Shown: piece by piece, positions 58,690-64,000 of the stretch
How the letters are laid out: the number at the start of each line of letters is the position of its first letter
Numbering within the stretch: position 1 is the first letter of the stretch
Notes under the pieces: generated by a model
Databases searched by the model: none
Told to the model about the DNA's origin: nothing
What the model saw: the letters and a program-made list of their open reading frames with translations, nothing else
Source of the DNA: Flexivirga endophytica
GTDB taxonomy: Bacteria; Actinomycetota; Actinomycetes; Actinomycetales; Dermatophilaceae
Direction of reading: 5' to 3'
DNA length: 64,000 nt
NCBI RefSeq assembly: GCF_014640635.1
Contig: NZ_BMHI01000002.1
Coordinates: forward strand, 372,001-436,000
Made by a program: the position numbers and the translations under genes

Positions 58690-61005
58690 ATGACCACCGC
58701 GCTCTACCGTCGTTATCGGCCCGAGACCTTCGCCGACGTCATCGGCCAGGAGCACGTCACCGAGCCGCTGATGCAGGCGCTGCGGACCGGCCGGGTCAAC
58801 CACGCCTATCTCTTCAGCGGTCCTCGCGGCTGTGGGAAGACGACCTCGGCGCGGATCCTCGCGCGCTGTCTCAACTGCGAGCAGGGGCCGACCCCCACGC
58901 CGTGTGGGCTGTGCGAGTCCTGTGTGGCGCTGGCCCGTGGCGGGTCCGGCACCGTGGACGTGATCGAGATCGACGCGGCCAGTCACGGTGGTGTCGACGA
59001 CGCGCGTGACCTGCGGGAGCGGGCGTCATACGGTCCGGCGCAGTCGCGCTACAAGATCTACATCATCGACGAGGCGCACATGGTGACGCCGCAGGGCTTC
59101 AACGCGCTGCTGAAGATCGTCGAGGAGCCGCCGGAGCACGTGAAGTTCGTCTTCGCGACGACCGAGCCGGAGAAGGTCATCGGGACCATCCGCTCGCGCA
59201 CCCATCACTACCCCTTCCGACTGGTGCCCCCGGCGCGGCTGACCGATTACCTGCAGCAGTTGTGCGACGCCGAGGGCGTCGCCGTCGAGCCTGGTGTGCT
59301 CTCGTTCGTGACGCGCGCGGGTGGCGGGTCGGTGCGTGACTCGTTGTCGGTGCTCGACCAGTTGATCGCCGGGTCGGGGGAAGAAGGACTCACGTATGCC
59401 GGAGCCGCCGCGCTCCTCGGTTTCACCGATGGTGAGCTGCTGGACGCGACCGTCGACGCGCTCGGCGCTCACGACAGCGGTGCGGTCTTCCGGCAGATCG
59501 ACCGGGTGGTCGAATCCGGCCATGACCCAAGGCGATTCATCGAGGACCTGCTCGAGCGGCTGCGCGACCTGATCGTCATCGCCGCCGTCCCGGACGGCGC
59601 GGCGCAGGTGCTGCGCGGTGTGCCGGAGGACCAGTTGGACCGGATGCGCCAGCAGGCGGCATCGTTCGGGCCGGGGGAGCTGTCCCGCGCCGCCGACATC
59701 GTCAACACCGGCCTGTCCGAGATGACCGGCGCCACCGGCCCGCGGCTGCAGCTCGAGCTGATCTGTGCGCGCGTGCTGTTGCCGGCCGTGTCCGGCGAGC
59801 AGGGGTATGCCGCCCGCCTGGACCGGCTCGAGCGCCGGATGGACATCGGTGGCGCGCCCGCGGCCGATGCTGGTCGAGTAGGGCCGAGCCACCGCGAGTC
59901 GCAACCCACAGCCGGTCGAGTAGGGCCGAGCGACGCCGAGGTGCCCGCGGAGTACTCGGGGGCTGCAGGCCCCGACGAAGTATCGGAGGAGCGAAGCGAG
60001 GGAGAGCTTCGTTGGGTGCAGGGCAGCGGAGGAGAAGCTTCGGGGGGTGGCCAGGAGGGCCGTGTCGAGACCCCGCAATCGCAGCCCGTGCAGCAGCAGG
60101 CGCAGCCCGTGCAGCAGCAACCCGAGGCACCGCAGCCCGAACCCGCCGCGGCAGCGGAACCACCCGCGCCGCCCGCGGGCGCGGTGAGCACCGACGCCGT
60201 ACGCCGTGCCTGGCCCGACGTGCTCGACCGCATCGCCCGCAGCAAGCGGGTCACCTGGGCACTGCTCAGCCAGCACGCGCACGTCGCCGACTTCGACGGC
60301 GAGACGCTCGTCCTCGGCACCAGCAGCCCGGGTCTGGCGTCCGCGGTCGAGCGAGCGCCGCACCCCGACGTCGTGGCCGCCGCGCTGTATGACGCCCTCG
60401 GCATCCGCGCTCGCGTGACGGCCCGTGCCGACGCCGGCGCACCCACGCCGAGCCTGCCGCCGGAGCCGGACGAGGGTCCGGGGTCAGGCCCAGGACAGGG
60501 TCCGGGTCAGGGCCCGAGCGCGCCCGGCGACCAAGGTCCTTCCGGTGGCTCCGGGCCACGGAGCAACCCGACTGCTTCCGAGAGCGGTGGCACAGCTGCC
60601 GACATACCGACCGGTCGTCCCGGCCCGCAGCAACCGAGCGGCGGACCGGCCGATGCCGCACCGCCGACCGACCATGCACAGGGCAGCGGGCGGCAGCCGG
60701 CCGCTGCGCAGCCGCCCGCGCGCCGGTCGCGTGCGGCCGAGGCACTCGCCCAGGCAGGGCTCTCCGCGTCCGCCGGCGCATCCGACAGCGGTGGCGGGTG
60801 GGGCTCGGTCAACGCACCGCCTCCGGAGTGGGCGACGGCCGAAAACCCGGCGGCACCAGTCAAATCCGACGAGCCGGCGGAGGCCAAGAAGGAAGAGATC
60901 ACCGAGTCGATGGACGACGAGGACGTCGACGACCCCGGCCAGGTCGGTTTGCCGGTGATGCAGTCGGTCCTCGGTGCCACTGTGATCGATGAGCAGGTCG
61001 ACTGA
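58690..61005 (+). CDS. dnaX: DNA polymerase III subunits gamma/tau
   Basis: 771 residues. The AAA+ clamp-loader domain (about 1-365) has Walker A FSGPRGCGKTTSAR (about 42-55), a zinc module with four cysteines (CLNCEQGPTPTPCGLCESC, about 60-79), DEAH in IIDEAHM and the sensor arginine region. The loader feeds DNA polymerase III. Residues ~395-461 are a linker encoded by dispersed repeats A and B. The C-terminal 300 residues are Pro/Gly-rich with a tau-like domain (about 500-590). A recR gene lies 2.3 kb downstream but ybaB is absent between them. Confidence 0.93.
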   Translation: MTTALYRRYRPETFADVIGQEHVTEPLMQALRTGRVNHAYLFSGPRGCGKTTSARILARCLNCEQGPTPTPCGLCESCVALARGGSGTVDVIEIDAASHGGVDDARDLRERASYGPAQSRYKIYIIDEAHMVTPQGFNALLKIVEEPPEHVKFVFATTEPEKVIGTIRSRTHHYPFRLVPPARLTDYLQQLCDAEGVAVEPGVLSFVTRAGGGSVRDSLSVLDQLIAGSGEEGLTYAGAAALLGFTDGELLDATVDALGAHDSGAVFRQIDRVVESGHDPRRFIEDLLERLRDLIVIAAVPDGAAQVLRGVPEDQLDRMRQQAASFGPGELSRAADIVNTGLSEMTGATGPRLQLELICARVLLPAVSGEQGYAARLDRLERRMDIGGAPAADAGRVGPSHRESQPTAGRVGPSDAEVPAEYSGAAGPDEVSEERSEGELRWVQGSGGEASGGGQEGRVETPQSQPVQQQAQPVQQQPEAPQPEPAAAAEPPAPPAGAVSTDAVRRAWPDVLDRIARSKRVTWALLSQHAHVADFDGETLVLGTSSPGLASAVERAPHPDVVAAALYDALGIRARVTARADAGAPTPSLPPEPDEGPGSGPGQGPGQGPSAPGDQGPSGGSGPRSNPTASESGGTAADIPTGRPGPQQPSGGPADAAPPTDHAQGSGRQPAAAQPPARRSRAAEALAQAGLSASAGASDSGGGWGSVNAPPPEWATAENPAAPVKSDEPAEAKKEEITESMDDEDVDDPGQVGLPVMQSVLGATVIDEQVD
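59872..60072 (+). repeat. Composite dispersed repeat (families A and B) inside dnaX
   Basis: Two starts GGTCGAGTAGGGCCGAG (59872 and 59914), one family B unit CGAAGTATCGGAGGAGCG beginning at 59976, and a closing GTCGAGACC. It stays in frame over 201 bp and encodes the linker with AGRVGPSHRESQ, AGRVGPSDAE and EVSEERSEGELR. Confidence 0.8.
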
Positions 61006-61045
61006 TGCACGAGCGCACCGGGCGGCCACAGGGCAGGGAACGGCG

Positions 61046-61723
61046 ATGACCGGAGGCCCGCTCTATCCCCTCTCGCGGATGACGGTCGCACCGTTGCTCC
61101 GAGCGATCTGGCGCCCGAATGTCGAGGGTCGCGACAACGTCCCGAGGTCCGGAGGCGTGCTGATTGCCAGCAACCACCGATCGTTCGTCGACAGCGTCGT
61201 CATACCGCTCGTCGCGCCGCGCAAAGTGGTCTTCCTCGCCAAGGCCGAATACTTCACCGGCAAAGGCCCCAAGGGGATCGCTTCGCGCACCTGGTTCAAC
61301 GCGATGGGGATGATCCCGGTCGAGCGCGATGACTCGCGGGCCGCGGTCAACTCCCTCGACCAGGCACTGCGGGTGCTGCGCGAGGGCGAGGCATTCGGCA
61401 TCTACCCGGAGGGGACCCGGTCACGGGACGGCCGCCTCTACCGTGGCCGCGTCGGTGTTGCGCACCTGGCGATGCAGGCCGGCGTGCCGGTCGTCCCGGT
61501 CGGCCTCCTCGGCACCCCGGAGGTGCAGCCGATCGGCACCAACATCCCGCGGCTGGCGAAGGTCACCGTGAAGTTCGGAGAGCCGCTCACCTTCGGCGAG
61601 GCATACCGGGCGATGCCGGCCGGTAAGGCGCGGCGCCGGGCGACCGACGAGATCATGGCCGCCATTGCCGCGCTGTCCGGCCAGGAGCGCGCGTCGTCAT
61701 ACAACGAACGCCCGCCGGGCTGA
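61046..61723 (+). CDS. 1-acyl-sn-glycerol-3-phosphate acyltransferase-like (PlsC family)
   Basis: 225 residues. The acyltransferase block I NHRSFVD (HX4D, about 42-48) and block III YPEGTRSRDG (about 119-128) are intact, with a PVERDD-like block II before it. The protein would acylate lysophosphatidate or a related acceptor at the membrane. AGGGA lies 7 nt before ATG 61046. It follows dnaX by 40 bp and is not part of any lipid operon here. Confidence 0.87.
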   Translation: MTGGPLYPLSRMTVAPLLRAIWRPNVEGRDNVPRSGGVLIASNHRSFVDSVVIPLVAPRKVVFLAKAEYFTGKGPKGIASRTWFNAMGMIPVERDDSRAAVNSLDQALRVLREGEAFGIYPEGTRSRDGRLYRGRVGVAHLAMQAGVPVVPVGLLGTPEVQPIGTNIPRLAKVTVKFGEPLTFGEAYRAMPAGKARRRATDEIMAAIAALSGQERASSYNERPPG

Positions 61724-61732
61724 GGGCCGAGA

Positions 61733-62386
61733 TCAGACGAGACCCGCTGCTTTCCAGCGGGTCAGCAACGAATCGACGGCCGCCAGCTCACCTCGCTCGT
61801 GCCACGCGAGCCGGCGGAGCAACTTCGTCGCAGTCCAGACTTCCTTGCCGGGCCGGTGTTGCGCGCTGCGGGGCATGGACGTGAGGACCGACCGCACATG
61901 CCGCTGTGATGCGCGCAGTTCATCCGGAAGCCGCTCGACCCGATCCTTGGCCTGCAGCCCGGTCTGTGGAAGGTAGTAGCGCGATTCGGTGTCACAGATG
62001 TGCCAGAGTGTTTGCCGGATGGTGCGCCAGCGCGCCCAATCGGGCAGGTCGCGGTCCGGATCATCGAAGTCGAGCACTCGCGGAGGCAGTTCGTCGAGCA
62101 TGCCGATCGTCCGCTCCCGTTGTTCCGTCAAGATCGCGAGCGTGCGGTCGAGCTCGGCATCGGAGGCCGGCACGAAGTCCCGCTGAAACGCCTGCTCGTC
62201 GCCGGCCGAGCGCTCCGCAGCGGTCGCGGGTCCGTGATGCGTCGTCCAGGCGGCCATCGCGAGGTCTTCGGACGGCCCCTGCTCGCAGACACCCCACAGG
62301 TCGAGGTCGAAGCTCCACACCGCCGCGCCGTTCGAGGTCGCCATATCGACCGGGCTCTCGAGGTGGACACCACGCGGCGAGTTCAT
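61733..62386 (-). CDS. DinB-like protein with HicB-like N-terminal segment
   Basis: 217 residues. Residues ~20-50 (WSFDLDLWGVCEQGPSEDL) have the pattern of a HicB-type antitoxin or phage-like beta domain. The rest is a DinB-type helical bundle with ARWRTIRQTLWHICDTESRYY (about 130-150) and a later AWHERGELAAVD. A TAACGT box lies 8 nt before ATG 62386, which supports this start over ATG 62344. The combination is uncommon. Function unknown. Confidence 0.68.
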   Translation of the reverse strand: MNSPRGVHLESPVDMATSNGAAVWSFDLDLWGVCEQGPSEDLAMAAWTTHHGPATAAERSAGDEQAFQRDFVPASDAELDRTLAILTEQRERTIGMLDELPPRVLDFDDPDRDLPDWARWRTIRQTLWHICDTESRYYLPQTGLQAKDRVERLPDELRASQRHVRSVLTSMPRSAQHRPGKEVWTATKLLRRLAWHERGELAAVDSLLTRWKAAGLV

Positions 62387-62394
62387 GGCGAAGC

Positions 62395-62400
62395 ACGTTA
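62395..62400 (-). promoter_or_regulatory. -10 element, leaderless-type, for DinB-like gene
   Basis: TAACGT on the minus strand, 8 nt before ATG 62386. It is the only TANNNT box in this short divergent gap on that strand. Confidence 0.35.
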
Positions 62401-62483
62401 CGCCCGCCGAGAGTGCAGTTGCGGTCGTTCGGGCGACGGTGCAACGACCGCTGGTCCACGCCCGGCGCAGAATTCGGTCGTAT

Positions 62484-63110
62484 ATGAAGCCGATTCGCCG
62501 CGAAGATGTCCAGGTGACCTTGCAGCTCGCACCCGATTTCTCGGCCGCGCAGTGGATCAGCGACGAGCTGCGCCGGCAGGACTGGTGGCGGCTGGTGACT
62601 CGGGGACCGCTGGGTTTCGAGGCGTATGCCCGGCTGCGGTTCATCCCCGACCCGGCATACCCGGGTATGTCGGAGAACGACTTCGAGGCACAGGACGACC
62701 TGCCGGACGAGCAGGAGAGCCTGCAACAAGTCGTTGCAACACTGGTCGGGCACACGCAGACACCGGACGATCTCTACTTCGCGATCTGGGACGGCTGGCC
62801 GTCCGGCGTCTCGCAACTCGACGTCCCGAAGTGGTCGCTCACCTATCGCGAGTTCGTCCTGTTGCGAGGCGGATCCGCCGACTTCCAGAAGTGGCGCGCT
62901 CCGCAGTGGCCGGATGAACACGGCAGGGATGACCTGCCGACCCCGGCATACGTCTGGCCGGCCGACCACGAGTGGTGCGTGACCCAGGATGTCGACCCGC
63001 ATTTCGCGGCGATCGGTGGCAGCGCAGCCGCGATCGAGGCGCTGCGCGCGGAGCCCGACCTCGACCTGGTGGCCGACGATCCAGCTGTCGACCCGCCGTT
63101 CTACTTCTGA
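62484..63110 (+). CDS. Hypothetical protein, 208 residues
   Basis: No signal peptide or membrane helix. The sequence has a compact alpha/beta look with LRRQDWWRLVTRGPLGFEAYARL (about 25-47), YFAIWDGWPSG (about 95) and a repeated TP...YVWPADHEWCV segment. I do not recognise the family. ATG 62484 starts the conserved-looking part; the open frame upstream overlaps the divergent DinB gene. It is between DinB and recR and ends just before a palindromic repeat. Confidence 0.55.
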   Translation: MKPIRREDVQVTLQLAPDFSAAQWISDELRRQDWWRLVTRGPLGFEAYARLRFIPDPAYPGMSENDFEAQDDLPDEQESLQQVVATLVGHTQTPDDLYFAIWDGWPSGVSQLDVPKWSLTYREFVLLRGGSADFQKWRAPQWPDEHGRDDLPTPAYVWPADHEWCVTQDVDPHFAAIGGSAAAIEALRAEPDLDLVADDPAVDPPFYF

Positions 63111-63135
63111 CCGTTCCTTCGGACCGACCCGGTTT

Positions 63136-63212
63136 GCCGAGTGACGGCTCTCTCGCCGAGTGACGGTCCGATCGCGCCGTCACTCGGCGAAGAAGCCGTC
63201 ATTCGGCATGGG
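63136..63212 (+). repeat. Family C hairpin repeat upstream of recR
   Basis: Arms GCCGAGTGACGGC and GCCGTCATTCGGC enclose an inner pair CGCCGAGTGACGG / CCGTCACTCGGCG, so a long two-step stem can form. It nearly repeats the sequence inside the E2 gene at 28883-28953, with the same orientation relative to the encoded peptide. Confidence 0.85.
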
Positions 63213-63258
63213 GTGGCGCTGGTGGGCGAGGCGGGCGCGCGTCGTCGGGCCGGGCGAT

Positions 63259-63264
63259 TAGGCT
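63259..63264 (+). promoter_or_regulatory. -10 element, leaderless-type, for recR
   Basis: TAGGCT, 8 nt before GTG 63273, with no ribosome site. It implies that the open frame read through the repeat upstream is not translated as part of RecR. Confidence 0.4.
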
Positions 63265-63272
63265 CGACCACT

Positions 63273-63872
63273 GTGTATGAAGGTGTGGTCCAGGACCTGA
63301 TCGACGAGCTCGGCAAGCTACCGGGAGTCGGTCCGAAATCCGCGCAGCGGATCGCCTTCCACCTGCTGCAGGCCGACCCCGCCGACGTCACCCGGCTGAC
63401 CGAGGTGCTGACGACGGTGCGCGAGAAGGTCCGCTTCTGCGAGCGCTGTTTCAACGTGGCGGAAGACACGTTGTGCCGCATCTGTCAGGACCCGCGCCGC
63501 GACGAGAAGATTCTCTGCGTGGTCGAAGAACCCAAGGACGTCGTCGCCGTCGAGCGGACCCGCGAGTTTCGCGGCCGGTATGCCGTGCTCGGCGGTGCGA
63601 TCAGCCCGATCGACGGCATCGGCCCGGACGACCTGAAGATCACCGAGCTGGTCCGTCGCCTCGGCGAGGAGCCGATCGAGGAGATCATCCTGGCCACCAA
63701 CCCCAACCTCAACGGTGAAGCGACCGCGACCTACCTGTCCCGGCTGCTGCGCACGATGGGCTTGCGCGTCACACGTCTGGCGTCGGGCCTGCCGGTCGGG
63801 GGAGACTTGGAGTATGCCGACGAGGTCACTCTCGGCCGCGCATTCGAAGGACGGAGAGTTGTCGATGCCTGA
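63273..63872 (+). CDS. recR: Recombination protein RecR
   Basis: 199 residues, the normal length. An N-terminal HhH region ([16 protein letters not shown]), a four-cysteine zinc module ([16 protein letters not shown], about 55-70) and a Toprim domain ([13 protein letters not shown] to YAVLGG) are present. RecR works with RecF and RecO to load RecA at gaps. The frame is open upstream through the family C repeat, but GTG 63273 matches family length and has a TAGGCT box 8 nt before it. Its stop overlaps the next gene. Confidence 0.95.
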   Translation: MYEGVVQDLIDELGKLPGVGPKSAQRIAFHLLQADPADVTRLTEVLTTVREKVRFCERCFNVAEDTLCRICQDPRRDEKILCVVEEPKDVVAVERTREFRGRYAVLGGAISPIDGIGPDDLKITELVRRLGEEPIEEIILATNPNLNGEATATYLSRLLRTMGLRVTRLASGLPVGGDLEYADEVTLGRAFEGRRVVDA

Positions 63873-64000
63873 GACACCTGACACCGAAGCCCTACAGGTC
63901 GGTGCGCTGGCCGCGGAGACCGCACAGGACGCACGCGCGTTCTGCGAGTCCGTGCGCCAGCTCGCCTCCGGGTCCGCCCCGGACGCCGCACTGCCCCTGA
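63865..64000 (+). CDS. Start of a DUF5063-like gene downstream of recR (partial)
   Basis: The frame from ATG 63865 stays open to the window end (45 codons). It begins [10 protein letters not shown] and continues with [20 protein letters not shown], the helical opening I recall for the DUF5063 proteins that follow recR in actinobacteria. It overlaps recR by eight bases, so translation is coupled. GGAG lies about 9 nt upstream. The rest of the gene is beyond the edge. Confidence 0.6.
   Translation, partial: MPETPDTEALQVGALAAETAQDARAFCESVRQLASGSAPDAALPL

Noticed and set aside
1-64000. Insertion sequence, prophage or integrative element
   Set aside because: No transposase, integrase, phage structural gene or target-site duplication was seen; repeats are short and non-coding in origin.

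Overview
The window is about 70% G+C, with leaderless-type promoters, a bacterial proteasome activator, DUF4333, DUF4235 and DUF4232 proteins, a mycobacterial-type desaturase/ferredoxin-reductase pair and LytR_C proteins. This points to an actinobacterium, probably in Micrococcales (a Dermacoccaceae- or Intrasporangiaceae-like genome); the family is a guess. I see no insertion sequence, integrase, phage or CRISPR array, so this is ordinary chromosome. Accessory sequence takes the form of small dispersed repeats.

Layout. 1-3000: a truncated secreted protein, a small exported protein, and an acyl desaturase with its ferredoxin reductase. 3000-15600: a divergent PucR-type regulator followed by single metabolic genes: a VOC protein, hydrolase, lipoprotein, FAD dehydrogenase and Nudix protein, two methyltransferases, a mannosyltransferase beside bpa, a quinone oxidoreductase and a flavin monooxygenase. 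15600-25030: a histidine-utilisation cluster, with an IclR regulator divergent from hutH-hutU-NCS1 permease-M20 amidohydrolase-hutF-hutI. 25030-28000: two paralogous lipoproteins, CorA and DUF4333. 28000-32060: branched-chain 2-oxoacid dehydrogenase E1alpha-E1beta-E2 with a divergent Lrp-type regulator. 32060-44710: PAP2 phosphatase, thioesterase, a Ser/Thr kinase with a TerD domain, MFS and MMPL transporters, an RlmM-like methyltransferase, and secreted GDPD and GH43 enzymes. 44750-52650: two tRNA-Ser genes, LytR_C proteins around a HerA-like ATPase, an ECF42-type sigma factor with YciI, and a purple acid phosphatase. 52650-64000: SRP RNA, a large membrane protein, a secreted cupredoxin-like protein, a NarL-type two-component pair, dnaX, plsC-like, DinB, recR and the start of a DUF5063-like gene.

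How the genes fit together. The hut genes convert histidine to urocanate, imidazolone propionate, formiminoglutamate and then N-formylglutamate. No classical HutG is present, and the M20 amidohydrolase inside the operon is the natural candidate for the last step. The bkd genes feed branched-chain acyl-CoA into lipid synthesis, under a divergent Lrp-type regulator with an operator-like palindrome.

The most unusual features are short palindromic repeats of at least three families. They lie between genes and also inside genes in frame, in dnaX, the E2 gene and the M20 amidohydrolase, where they have become protein linkers. Also notable are a 131-bp tandem duplication beside a tRNA-Ser that copies its terminator, and a consistent TANNNT box 6-8 nt before the start codon of many genes.
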